Positions 42,374 through 50,764 of a DNA stretch of 58,417 bases are shown here, one piece after another. Numbering within the stretch: the first letter of the stretch is position 1; each line of letters begins with the position of its first letter. Both the position numbers and the translations under genes were made by a program. The stretch covers positions 83,079 to 141,495 of the forward strand of contig DEFK01000015.1 in NCBI GenBank assembly GCA_002350765.1, given 5' to 3'. Below the pieces are notes generated by a model, which saw only the letters and a program-made list of their open reading frames with translations, was not told where the DNA came from and did not search any database. Source of the DNA: Ruminococcaceae bacterium UBA2854. GTDB taxonomy: Bacteria; Bacillota; Clostridia; Oscillospirales; Acutalibacteraceae.

Positions 42374-42507
42374 TACTTTTATTTAAATTTTTTAACTTTT
42401 TTAAAAACTTTTTTGTAATTTAACGTAAAAATAACTAAGTTTTAGTGAATAAGTAAACTTTATTCACTTTTTATTATTCATTTTCAGTTTTTTACTATAA
42501 TTTATTA

Positions 42508-42538
42508 ATTTTTCATTCTTCATTCTTCATTCTTCACT
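42508..42538 (+). repeat. heptamer array (CATTCTT units)
   Basis: CATTCTT three times then CACTAAA; no complementary arm nearby. Same unit type as at 21500-21540. Confidence 0.6.
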
Positions 42539-42599
42539 AAAATAGATTGCCCCTCGGCAATCCATCCGAGAGGCAAACATTGGGGAAATATAAAAAAGA

Positions 42600-42915
42600 T
42601 ATTGGAAAACAATTTTAATTATCCACGTCAATCCGTGCATTTCCTATTTAAAATGTGATGTCCCCCGCACGTTTCCTATCCTATGAAGTTTTGGATACAT
42701 GGGGAACGTTCATCTATTTAGTTCTCAGTTTACAGTTCTCGGTTCTCAGCAAATGACGAGCAGATAGAATAGTTAAATTATATAGCTTCTGTTCCCGACC
42801 GAATTTATATACAAGCTCCGCTTGCAAAATATAAATATTTTCGGGAAACCGTTGCAGTTTCCTATTCCGAGCTATCTACTCGACATTCGCTGATCACTGA
42901 CCACTGAATACTGAT
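42600..42915 (-). repeat. leader element plus heptamer-armed palindrome with no gene directly downstream
   Basis: Leader 42716-42615 on the minus strand: GAACGTTCCCC, ATGTATCCAAAACTTCATAGG, GTGCGGGGGAC, AAATAGGAAATGCACGG, TTGACGTGGATAATT. In place of the usual TATCCTC/GGGGATA pair it has GTTCCCC/GGGGGAC, a compensating change that keeps the stem. Palindrome 42717-42915 has AGTTCTC arms, GACGAGCAGATAG and TCTACTCGACATTC boundaries. The next gene-like object on this strand is the short transcript about 240 bp further on. Confidence 0.78.
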
Positions 42916-42917
42916 CA

Positions 42918-45900
42918 CTACTTTACTTTAACCTTTAATTTTAACGCCACATTATTCACTACAACCTTAATTGTACTTGTGCCGCGCTTAATTCCCTGCA
43001 CGCTGATCTTTTTAGCGGACTTTTTCGAAGTCACCTTAGCATACGAGGTATTCTTATATTTATTATTTACGTTTCCTGCTTTTCCCTTAATATAAACCTT
43101 GGCAGCCGCGCCGAGTTTAACGGAAACAGTTTTTATCTTTTTACCCTTTTTATTCGTAAGCTTGGGATTATTTTTTACAACAATCTTTTTATAAATCGGC
43201 TTTCCCTTTTTCGGGGTGAGCTTTACGGTCGCTTTGCCTTTTTTAAGACCGACAAATACATATCCTTTATTCTTAGAAACAAACTTTACAACCTTTTTAT
43301 TGGATATAGTCATCTTCTTTACGCTTTTTAAGTCGAATTGATACGGACTTGTTTTCTCGCCCGCGCTGACATAATCCTCATTTTCATAAAGCGTAGGACA
43401 AAAATGCGTCTTTTTAGAAAGCTTATCAAGCAGCTCGGAAATCTTTTTAAGGTGCTTTTTAGTAATAATACTCTTTTCAAACGCGGTATCGAGAGCGTAT
43501 TCCTTATAATTCCTATAATCGAAGATATACACGGCAGAGGGTTCATCGGTTACCCAGTACGTATATTTATCAATATTTATTCCATGTGAGCACATACTTA
43601 CAGCCGCGTCTTTTTGGTGGGCTATATAGATACCGTCCTTTAGCTTCTCGAACATATCAAGCTCAAAGTTCTTTATCTTCTTGGATTTAAACTTAATATA
43701 CGCTTTCTCGGGAGTAAGAGGAGCCGGAGTTATTTTTTTTACTTCAATATTCCCGTGACAGTTTCTAAGTTTAATACTTGCCATCCTATCCAAATCTTGA
43801 TTGCTTATAACTTTTTTCTCATATGCTTCTTTTAAAGTATAGGCATAAGTATCATCAATAATATATAATCCGAGCGGATAGCCGTCGGTCGGATTCTCTG
43901 TTTTAAACTCGTAGCCCCCGAGCTTTTCGGTATAAGTCTTAGGAGAAACAGTTTTATCGGCGGCAGATATAACGAGGCGTCCGTTTACTGTACCGAGTTC
44001 AAAATAATAATCATTCTCCCCGAACTTATCAACCATAGCCTTATAAACTCTATAGCTTAAATCCTTTTTAACTTCATCCACGGCTTTAGCTTTTTTTACA
44101 TCCTCGGCTATTTTATCAACATCGGAAGCTTTAATAATTCCGTCTGAATAAGCCTGCTTTAAGGTATACGCCCTAACACCCTTAACTACATACAAGCCCA
44201 GCTCGTACGCGCCGACCTGATTATTATTATAGAAAGTATAGTTTCCTATTCTCTCCGAATAATCCGCGTCATTAACCATATCATTACGCGCATAAACAAG
44301 ATACGCTCCGCTGTACTCGCCGATTATGCCGTAATGGTCATGCTCGCCGAATTTTTTCTCTATAGCCTTATAACATTCCTCGCCGATTTCGCCGTCTTTA
44401 TGTTTTACCGTAAAAGGTAACCAGCCGTTATACTCGTTTATAGTTTTACATACCGCTTTTATTCCAACAAGATATTTTTCTTTTACGGCGCTTTCAAGGG
44501 AATCAACACTTTTAACCGTCGCGCTTAACCTGTCTAAAGTCACAACATAAAGTCCAAGCGCGTCCGGGCATAAATAATGATTAGCGCTGAACACATAGCC
44601 GTCAATTTCCTTTCGATATTCCATATCCGCGGGGTCGCCTTTATAAGCATACACAAGCGCGTAAGTGTTGTAATCGCCTAAATAGCCTATTGTGCCGATG
44701 TACTTAGCGGAAGTAACTTCAACACCGTTTTCACTCATCAGCTTTACATAATCGAGATTGTTTTCGGGAGTGTTCGTATTAATATTCTTCGGGTCTATAA
44801 TATTAAAGGTTTTAATTACCTCGCCCTTATAAGCGCCGATACCCGTTACAATAACCTTTCCCGTTCCTATATTTATATTATCCTCATAAGTTATGATATA
44901 GTCCTTGCCTTCTGTCAGCTTTTCGTCATAATTCGCTACATAAACCTCAGGCTTTATCTCGCTTCCAGTGAACGCGTAACCGCTTATATATATTCTGATA
45001 TTATCCTTATACAAGCTTATATCGGATCTCATATCAGCTGTAGGAGTTGAAGCGGGTACGGTTGTTTCGGTCGGCTGGGTCGGTTCTACCAGCGCGTAGT
45101 TAATATACTTACACTCAATCGCGAGTTTTATAATTCTGCCGAGCTCGTCGCCGTTTATAACCTCATCATCATAGGCTTCCTTTAAGCTGTACGCCTTATC
45201 GCCGTCAATTACATAAAGTCCGAGCGGGTATGTATGAACATGGTTATTATTTTCGAATAGATTCAGCCCCAAAACCTCTTCGTATTCCGCTGGCTGTACT
45301 ATTCTATTCGCGCAGTAAACGAGGTACTTATTCTCGCCTATCTCGCCGAGTATCTCCTGATAGTCGCTCGTGCCGAAGTCCTTTTCAACAGCGGCGGCGA
45401 TTTTCTCGCCGAGCTCGCCGTCCTTATGCTCTACGGTAAAGCCTAGATAGCCCTTTTCCTTTTGAGCTTTCTTTATAGTGTGGTACACTTGTCTCATATT
45501 TACAAAGGCGTTTTCACCCGCGTTTTTTAAGGTGTCCACATACGATAAATACCAGCCGCTGCTTTCCGAGGTAGGCTTACCAGTGTATTTGGAAAACAAT
45601 ACCACATACAGTCCGAGCGCATCGGGCTTACTCATCGCGGATACGAATGTATAGTCGCCGATATCGGTATATTCCAAGCCCATTAAAACGGGGAAATCTG
45701 TAGCGTACACAAGAGCAAAGCAATCCTCTTCAGTTTCGCTGATTGTGCAGATATACTCAGCCTTTTCCGTTTTAAGAAGCGATTTATAATCGTAGGTTTC
45801 TACGTTAAAGGCTTTCGCCTCGTCATTAGTCGCGGGATTACCGCCCGCGGGGGCATTATCCTCGGCAAAAGCCGTTAAGGCTACGCTCGAGGATAATATT

Positions 45901-45935
45901 AATATAGATAACAAAACTCCTAAAAATTTTTTCAT
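42918..45935 (-). CDS. large secreted repeat protein with Ig-like C-terminus
   Basis: 1005 residues. Signal peptide about 1-24 (SSVALTAFA). The body consists of related units of about 75-130 residues, each with a strand-rich block ending GLYV(V/I) followed by a helix such as AYTLKEAYEKKVISNQDL. Examples are near 200-270, 555-625 and 650-740, and larger superrepeats begin near 60 and 395 (ALVYA...FTVKHKDGEIGE). About 300-375 holds a separate Ig-like module (GKDYIITYEDNINIGTGKVIVTGIG). The last 150 residues are basic Ig-like modules ending KLKVKVK, nearly the same as the end of the neighbouring protein. No catalytic motif or anchor recognised. Confidence 0.8.
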   Translation of the reverse strand: MKKFLGVLLSILILSSSVALTAFAEDNAPAGGNPATNDEAKAFNVETYDYKSLLKTEKAEYICTISETEEDCFALVYATDFPVLMGLEYTDIGDYTFVSAMSKPDALGLYVVLFSKYTGKPTSESSGWYLSYVDTLKNAGENAFVNMRQVYHTIKKAQKEKGYLGFTVEHKDGELGEKIAAAVEKDFGTSDYQEILGEIGENKYLVYCANRIVQPAEYEEVLGLNLFENNNHVHTYPLGLYVIDGDKAYSLKEAYDDEVINGDELGRIIKLAIECKYINYALVEPTQPTETTVPASTPTADMRSDISLYKDNIRIYISGYAFTGSEIKPEVYVANYDEKLTEGKDYIITYEDNINIGTGKVIVTGIGAYKGEVIKTFNIIDPKNINTNTPENNLDYVKLMSENGVEVTSAKYIGTIGYLGDYNTYALVYAYKGDPADMEYRKEIDGYVFSANHYLCPDALGLYVVTLDRLSATVKSVDSLESAVKEKYLVGIKAVCKTINEYNGWLPFTVKHKDGEIGEECYKAIEKKFGEHDHYGIIGEYSGAYLVYARNDMVNDADYSERIGNYTFYNNNQVGAYELGLYVVKGVRAYTLKQAYSDGIIKASDVDKIAEDVKKAKAVDEVKKDLSYRVYKAMVDKFGENDYYFELGTVNGRLVISAADKTVSPKTYTEKLGGYEFKTENPTDGYPLGLYIIDDTYAYTLKEAYEKKVISNQDLDRMASIKLRNCHGNIEVKKITPAPLTPEKAYIKFKSKKIKNFELDMFEKLKDGIYIAHQKDAAVSMCSHGINIDKYTYWVTDEPSAVYIFDYRNYKEYALDTAFEKSIITKKHLKKISELLDKLSKKTHFCPTLYENEDYVSAGEKTSPYQFDLKSVKKMTISNKKVVKFVSKNKGYVFVGLKKGKATVKLTPKKGKPIYKKIVVKNNPKLTNKKGKKIKTVSVKLGAAAKVYIKGKAGNVNNKYKNTSYAKVTSKKSAKKISVQGIKRGTSTIKVVVNNVALKLKVKVK

Positions 45936-45989
45936 TGTTCTTTCCTCCTGTTTAATAACAGTTCTCAGTACTCGGTAATTATTAATTAA

Positions 45990-46148
45990 CGTCAGTTTAT
46001 TTCATTCGCGTAAGCGTATTTCATTAACGTCAGTTTATTTTATTCGCGCAAGCGTATTTCATTATTAATGAAATTATACTATCGTATAATGAAATTACTT
46101 TGTAATGAAATAACTACGTTATGAAATTCCGCAAGCGGAATTAATAAT
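45990..46148. repeat. mini-hairpin repeat (ATGAAAT linkers), copy 3
   Basis: TTTCATTCGCGTAAGCG twice, then short hairpins TATAC-TATC-GTATA, TTAC-TTT-GTAA, AAC-TAC-GTT and TTCCGC-AA-GCGGAA, each separated by ATGAAAT. Same orientation and order as at 57346-57496. It sits between two surface protein genes. Partial heptamers (CAGTTCTCAGTACTC) lie at its left end. Confidence 0.75.
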
Positions 46149-46150
46149 TA

Positions 46151-47299
46151 TTATTTAACCTTAACCTTTATTTTCAACGCCACCTTATTAACAACAACCT
46201 TTATTGTTGTACTGCCGCGTTTAAGTCCTTTTACTCTAACGACCTTTTCGCTCTTTTTGGAAACGATCCTCGCGTACTCGGTATTTTTATACTTATTATT
46301 AACGCCTTTCGCCTTACCGATAATATTCACCGCGGCGGTCTTACCCTTTTTAACGGAAATACCGCTTTTCGACAGGCTCGGAGAGGACGTAACCTTAACG
46401 ATACACCTAAGCGTTACGCTTCCGACCGTAACAAGCACCTTGGCTCTGCCCTTTTTAAGCGTAGTCACTACGCCGTTTTTATTAACGGAGGCTACCTTCT
46501 TAGCGGTCGATTTAAACGTAACCTTTCTGCCGTTTTTATGGTATACATTAATATTGAAACGCTTTCCGCATTTAAGCGTAGCGGTTTTAATATTCAGCCT
46601 CGGAGCGCTCGATGCGCTGGATTTCGCCTGGTTTTCGATAATCTTCGAATCGGTTTTCTTACCCGTCGGTTTAACTGTAGGCGCGCAGGTCACGACGGGA
46701 GCATGCGTATACTCGGTGGGATCGGGCTTAGGCTTTATATTCGGCAATGTAGGCGCTACGGTTTCAGGCGCGTCGGTAACTGGCGCAGTTGTAACGGGCT
46801 CGGTCTTAATCGGGATTACGGGAACATTCGGATCGGTCGCATATCTGCGGGTAGTCGGCTCGACTTCCACCCCCGGTTCAGCAGGGCTTGAATCGGGAAT
46901 GCCCGCTCCGTTGTTTCTGAAGAGATACACATTCCCCGAATTAAACGGCTCTATTCCTTCATACGCGCCGTTTTCGAGCAGTCTGAACACTTCCGAAAAG
47001 CCGATCTCGTCAAATATATAATAGTAAGCCTCCTCAAGCGTAAATTCATCGCTGTCAAGCACCGCGTAAAACGGCAGGCTCTCGCTTTTTGTATAGAAAT
47101 AGAAGTTGCCGAGCGTTATACAGTTATCGCTGTCGAGCCAGCTTTCGGGAGCCTTATATACAATCTGATAACCGCTAACCTCGCCGAAAACGTAATCGTA
47201 TTTCGACTCGGGCTCGTCCAAAGTCGCTTCCGTCGCCGATACGTTAACGCAGGTTAAACACAGCATAAGCGCTGTTAAAATTGCCAATATCTTTTTCAT
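46151..47299 (-). CDS. secreted protein with one repeat unit, Pro/Thr linker and Ig-like C-terminus
   Basis: 382 residues. Signal peptide about 1-22 (LMLCLTCVNVSA). Residues 30-125 match one unit of the 1005-residue neighbour (VSGYQIVYKAPESWLDSDN, FYFYTKSESLPFYAVLDSDEFTLEEAYYYIF). A Pro/Thr/Val-rich stretch (about 140-215) resembles a wall-spanning linker. Three basic Ig-like modules follow (for example VTTLKKGRAKVLVTVGSV). Third gene of the ECF sigma - DUF4367 - surface protein unit, with 3 bp between it and the DUF4367 gene, so it may be what the sigma factor pair controls. Confidence 0.82.
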   Translation of the reverse strand: MKKILAILTALMLCLTCVNVSATEATLDEPESKYDYVFGEVSGYQIVYKAPESWLDSDNCITLGNFYFYTKSESLPFYAVLDSDEFTLEEAYYYIFDEIGFSEVFRLLENGAYEGIEPFNSGNVYLFRNNGAGIPDSSPAEPGVEVEPTTRRYATDPNVPVIPIKTEPVTTAPVTDAPETVAPTLPNIKPKPDPTEYTHAPVVTCAPTVKPTGKKTDSKIIENQAKSSASSAPRLNIKTATLKCGKRFNINVYHKNGRKVTFKSTAKKVASVNKNGVVTTLKKGRAKVLVTVGSVTLRCIVKVTSSPSLSKSGISVKKGKTAAVNIIGKAKGVNNKYKNTEYARIVSKKSEKVVRVKGLKRGSTTIKVVVNKVALKIKVKVK

Positions 47300-47302
47300 A
47301 GC

Positions 47303-47995
47303 TTAACCCTCCCCGTCGGCTTTAGCGGACTTAGCGATTCTGAACATCTCGTCCCTGCTTAAAAAGCCTGTCATTTCGAAAACATATCCGTTCTTTTCCC
47401 AAACGAGCATAATCATCTTATCGTCGGAGGTTCTTATAATATAATCCTGTCCGTTGTCGCTAATTTTTTCGGGCGAAGAATACTCGCCGTCGGACGCGGA
47501 GGAATACTCATTCTTTACGAACTGCTGGAAGTCGATATAGTTATCGCCCTTAACATAGTAGAGCTCGCGGCTTACGTTATCCGAGGTGCTGTCCTCGAGC
47601 TTATAGCCCTCGGGAATATACGCGGGCGTAAATTTTCTTTCCAGCGATTTCGGATAAGCGGCGTCGTTTTCGTTATTATACTCGATAACGTCTACCTCGT
47701 TTCCCCGCGAGATAAAGAAGCCGAGTATACTCTCTCTTATAGAGGACACGCTCATCATAGAGGCGATTATTACTACCGCCGCCGCGAATACCGCGACAGC
47801 CTTTCTCGCCTTAGTCAGAGTCAGCTTATAATAATAATTGTTCTGCGATTTAATAAGCTTTTCCATTCTACTGTCAAAGCCGTCGGACGGGGTATATTCT
47901 TTTAAATTTTCGTAATCCTCAAAACGCTTTTCCTCGTAGAGTTCGAGCGCCTTAGCCAGCATTTCGTTACTTATAGCTTTATTCAAAAGAAACAC
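47303..47995 (-). CDS. DUF4367 membrane protein, probable anti-sigma factor
   Basis: 230 residues. N-terminal cytoplasmic part of about 70 residues, one membrane segment (KAVAVFAAAVVIIASMM near 70), and an extracellular DUF4367-type domain (YIPEGYKLEDS...YYVKGDNYIDFQQF...MLVWEKNGYVFEMTG). The layout of cytoplasmic sigma-binding part, single helix and outside sensor is that of an anti-sigma factor. Overlaps the ECF sigma gene by 17 bp, the classical arrangement. Confidence 0.85.
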   Translation of the reverse strand: MFLLNKAISNEMLAKALELYEEKRFEDYENLKEYTPSDGFDSRMEKLIKSQNNYYYKLTLTKARKAVAVFAAAVVIIASMMSVSSIRESILGFFISRGNEVDVIEYNNENDAAYPKSLERKFTPAYIPEGYKLEDSTSDNVSRELYYVKGDNYIDFQQFVKNEYSSASDGEYSSPEKISDNGQDYIIRTSDDKMIMLVWEKNGYVFEMTGFLSRDEMFRIAKSAKADGEG

Positions 47996-48518
47996 CTCCT
48001 AATAGTTTACTAAGTCTTTCCCTGGCGCGCTGAGTACGTTTTCTTACAGCGGCTGACGATATTCCGAGCGACGAGGCTATCTCGCCGTCGCTCAATCCGT
48101 TTAAGAATTTAAGCACGAGAATATCGCGGTATTTTTCGGGAAGCTCGGCGATTTTCTTTGCGGCTGCCTCAGCCGTAAGCTTGAGCTCCGTAGCCCGCTC
48201 GACATTCGAGTTATCGGGAATACTTTCGTCGAGCTCGTAAATCTTCTGTTTACCGCGTTTTACGTACATTGTCTTAGCCGTGTTCTCGAGCACCACCATA
48301 ACGTAAGCCTTGGTTTTTGTGCTGTCGGGATCGTCAAGCTTTTCGATATTTTTAAGTATTCGCACAAAGGCGTTATGCGCGGCGTCCTCGGCGAGAGCGC
48401 CGTCCTTTAGTATCTCGTAAGCGCGGCTTAGCATAAGCGCGCGGTAGTTCATATATATTTTTTCAAATTTTCCCTTGTCATTTTCGCCGCTAAGCGACGA
48501 AAGATAGAATGCTAACAT
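47979..48518 (-). CDS. ECF-type RNA polymerase sigma factor
   Basis: 179 residues. Region 2 (MNYRALMLSRAYEILKDGALAEDAAHNAFVRILKNIEKL) and region 4 (LPEKYRDILVLKFLNGLSDGEIASSLGISSAAVRKRTQRARERL) are typical of extracytoplasmic-function sigma factors. Overlaps the probable anti-sigma gene. An own-target promoter may lie just upstream (TGTCACA). Targets other than its own operon are unknown. Confidence 0.92.
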   Translation of the reverse strand: MLAFYLSSLSGENDKGKFEKIYMNYRALMLSRAYEILKDGALAEDAAHNAFVRILKNIEKLDDPDSTKTKAYVMVVLENTAKTMYVKRGKQKIYELDESIPDNSNVERATELKLTAEAAAKKIAELPEKYRDILVLKFLNGLSDGEIASSLGISSAAVRKRTQRARERLSKLLGGVSFE

Positions 48519-48553
48519 TTTATCTCCTTATATATCCCTCTATATACTTAAAC

Positions 48554-48576
48554 TCCGATTTTTAAGAGTTGTGACA
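48554..48576 (-). promoter_or_regulatory. candidate ECF-type promoter
   Basis: Minus strand TGTCACA (48576-48570) followed about 16 bp later by CGGAG/GTTTAA sequence, about 50 bp before the sigma gene. TGTCACA is a -35 type known from some ECF groups; the -10 is not diagnostic. Confidence 0.35.
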
Positions 48577-48591
48577 GGTTTTTTTATTTTT

Positions 48592-48815
48592 TAGTGGTCA
48601 GTAGTCAGTTCTCAGTAGTCAGTTCTCAGTTCTCAGTGAATGTCGGGTAGAAAGATTGATATATTATAGAACATATCAACCCGACTGTATAAATAAAGAT
48701 ATAGCAATATTAATACGGTCGGGCTACCGTGGCTGTTTATCAGTCCGCACTTTCTTCACGACCTCAACTGAGAACTGAGAACTGTCAACTGCTCACTGCC
48801 CCTTTCCCCTTAATC
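48592..48815. repeat. heptamer-armed palindrome
   Basis: Left arm GTGGTCA GTAGTCA GTTCTCA GTAGTCA GTTCTCA GTTCTCA, boundary GAATGTCGGGTAGAAAG, core CCCGACTGTATAAATA...AATATTAATACGGTCGGG (one mismatch plus G-U pairs), boundary CTTCACGACC, right arm ACTGAGA ACTGAGA ACTGTCA ACTGCTC ACTGCCC. The arms are complementary in the inner three units. Confidence 0.82.
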
Positions 48816-48954
48816 CTAATTATACATCATCTTTCACAGTTTTTAAAGGGGTGAAAAAAACTCGCCCGCTATTAATTGACTAAATACTGTAATAATGGTA
48901 TTATATAGGGTAGCGAAAATAACATTTAATCTATATTTAGTTTAACTATTAAAA

Positions 48955-49498
48955 CAGTAGTCAGTTCGCAACAGGCAGTTTTCAGTTGTGGTCGAGAAGA
49001 CAGAACGGGCTGATTTACAGCCTCGCCTTCCCGACAGTGTTAATAATGGCTAAGGCGAAACAAGCAAACGTCACCTCATCACCGTAGGGGCGGTGCTCCG
49101 ACACCGCCCGAGATACGTTAGTCGCCCGTATTCGAAAACTTCCTCCTGCCGATGGCAGGAATATGGCGGTTATGTATAATCGTTTCGCTCCCGCGAAAGG
49201 ATAGGGCAAATACGTTTGGTAAAGTGCCTCGGGCGGACACGGAGGTGTACGGCAGTCGCCCAGACCCCCTCAATCCCCCTATTAGGGGGCAGAAACGCCC
49301 CTACGATGTTAAGGTTACGTAACACTGACCACTGCTCACTGACCACTGCTCACTGACCACTGAGAACTGAGAACTGTAAACTGAGAACTAAATAGATGAA
49401 CCTATCCTCCCTATCCAAAACCTCACAGAGAATAAAAGGTTAGGGGGATAGCACATTTAAGAAAGGAACGCCCACGCTTGACGTGGACAATTAAAAAA
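48955..49498 (+). repeat. palindrome interrupted by MITE plus leader element before proB
   Basis: Left half with CAGTTCG/CAGTTTTCAGTTG, boundary GTCGAGAAGACAG and CCCGACAGTGTTAATAATGG; MITE at 49083-49315; right arm CACTGACCACTGCT...CTGAGAACTGAGAACTG (49323-49388); then leader 49390-49498: CCTATCCTCCCTATCC, AAAAGGTTAGGGGGATAGC, AAAGGAACGCCCACG-CTTGA-CGTGGAC, AATTAAAAAA, ATG. Confidence 0.82.
49083..49315. mobile_element. CGTAGGGGCGG MITE-like element, copy A
   Basis: Ends CGTAGGGGCGG and CGCCCCTACG; inner segment with TTCCTCCTGCCGATGGCAGG palindrome. About 55 bp longer than copies B and C because of an insertion near the right end that includes CCCCCTCAATCCCCCTATTAGG. Interior orientation as in copy C, opposite to copy B. 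Confidence 0.75.
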
Positions 49499-50266
49499 AT
49501 GAGAATTGTTATTAAAGTCGGCACATCTACTCTCGCCCACGAAACAGGACTTCTGAATATAAAGCGGGTTGAGCAGATGTGCAAGGTTATCTCCGATTTA
49601 AAGAACGCGGGTCACGAAATTGCTTTAGTCAGCTCGGGAGCTATCGGAATGGGGCTCGGAAAAATCGGCTACACCGAACGTCCCGACGACATCCCGACCA
49701 ACCAGGCTGCCGCGGCTATCGGTCAGTGCGAGCTGATGTACACCTACGACAAGCTCTTCGGCGAGTATAACCATACCGTAGCCCAGATTCTTATGACGGG
49801 CGCGTATGTAGCTCTCGAGGACTACGGAAAGAACCTCAACAACACGCTTTTCAGGCTGTTGGAGCTCGGGGTTATCCCGATAATAAACGAGAACGATACC
49901 GTCACAACCGACGAAATCGTAATCGGCGACAACGATACGCTGGGCGCGACTATCGCGCTTACGCTAAAAGCCGATTTACTTATTCTGCTTTCGGATATCG
50001 ACGGGCTGTTTACCGACGACCCGAATAAGAACCCCGACGCTAAACGCATTGACGTAGTCGAGGAGATAACGGAGGAAATCGAAGGCCTCGCGGGAAAGAA
50101 AGGCTCGGTGCTCGGTACAGGCGGTATGATTACCAAAATCAGCGCCGCTAAGATGGTAACGGAAAAGGGCATTGAAATGGTAATCGCCAACGGCAAGAAT
50201 CCCGAGATACTGTACGATATCCTCGACGGCACGGCGAAGTGTACGAGGTTTATAGCGAAGAAGTGA
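49499..50266 (+). CDS. proB: glutamate 5-kinase
   Basis: 255 residues from ATG 49499, which directly follows the leader repeat. Amino-acid kinase fold: IVIKVGTSTLA at the start, VSSGAIGMG, INENDTVTTDEI, GDNDTLGA and GTGGMITKISAA. It lacks the C-terminal PUA domain, as in short ProB proteins. First step of proline synthesis: glutamate to glutamyl phosphate. Reading could also start at an in-frame TTG at 49478 inside the repeat (adding MTWTIKK); the same heptapeptide precedes ProA, so it derives from the repeat. Confidence 0.93.
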   Translation: MRIVIKVGTSTLAHETGLLNIKRVEQMCKVISDLKNAGHEIALVSSGAIGMGLGKIGYTERPDDIPTNQAAAAIGQCELMYTYDKLFGEYNHTVAQILMTGAYVALEDYGKNLNNTLFRLLELGVIPIINENDTVTTDEIVIGDNDTLGATIALTLKADLLILLSDIDGLFTDDPNKNPDAKRIDVVEEITEEIEGLAGKKGSVLGTGGMITKISAAKMVTEKGIEMVIANGKNPEILYDILDGTAKCTRFIAKK

Positions 50267-50267
50267 T

Positions 50268-50764
50268 CAGTTCTCAGTATTCAGTTCTCAGCTGCGGTCG
50301 AGCAGACAGAATGGACTGAGTTACAACTTCGGCTTCCCGACAGTATTAATAAGGATTAAGGGCTAAGGATTTAGGATTTAGGGAATGTCGGGAAGAAAGA
50401 ACGGACTGATAAACAGCCGCGGTATCCCGACTGTATAAATAAAGATATATCAATATTAATACGGTCGGGAATTGAAGTAGTAGACTTAAACTATACTTTC
50501 TGCACGACCATCCCTACATCCTACATCCTAAACCCTACACCCTAATCACGCAAGCGGAGCTTGTATATTAAATCGGTCGGGAACAGAAGTTATATATTTT
50601 AACTATTCTATCTGCCCGTCATTTGCTGAGAACTGAGAACTGTAAACTGAGAACTAAATAGATGAACCTATCCTCCCTATCCAAAACTTCATAGGAGTTG
50701 AAACGTACGGGGGATATGAATATACAGAAAGGAACGTTCACGCTTGACGTGGACAATTAAAAAA
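50268..50764 (+). repeat. two palindromes in tandem plus leader element before proA
   Basis: Begins at the proB stop codon. First: AGTTCTC type left arm, boundary GGTCGAGCAGACAG, then GGATTAA GGGCTAA GGATTTA GGATTTA GGG array, boundary AATGTCGGGAAGA, core CCCGACTGTATAAATA...TATTAATACGGTCGGG, boundary TCTGCACGACC, then CCTACAT CCTACAT CCTAAAC CCTACAC CCTAATC. A right half with ATCTGCCCGTC and ACTGAGA heptamers follows, then the leader 50653-50764 with GTTCACG-CTTGA-CGTGGAC. Confidence 0.82.

Noticed and set aside
46257..47021. 254-codon open frame on the plus strand
   Set aside because: It is the antisense shadow of the 382-residue surface protein gene, whose signal peptide, domain similarity and RBS are clear; the plus-strand product has no recognisable features.
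49390..49498. T-box or a known amino-acid riboswitch controlling the proline genes
   Set aside because: No T-box core sequence is present, and the same element precedes rqcH, galE, an ABC-F gene and a tRNA, so proline-specific sensing is unlikely.
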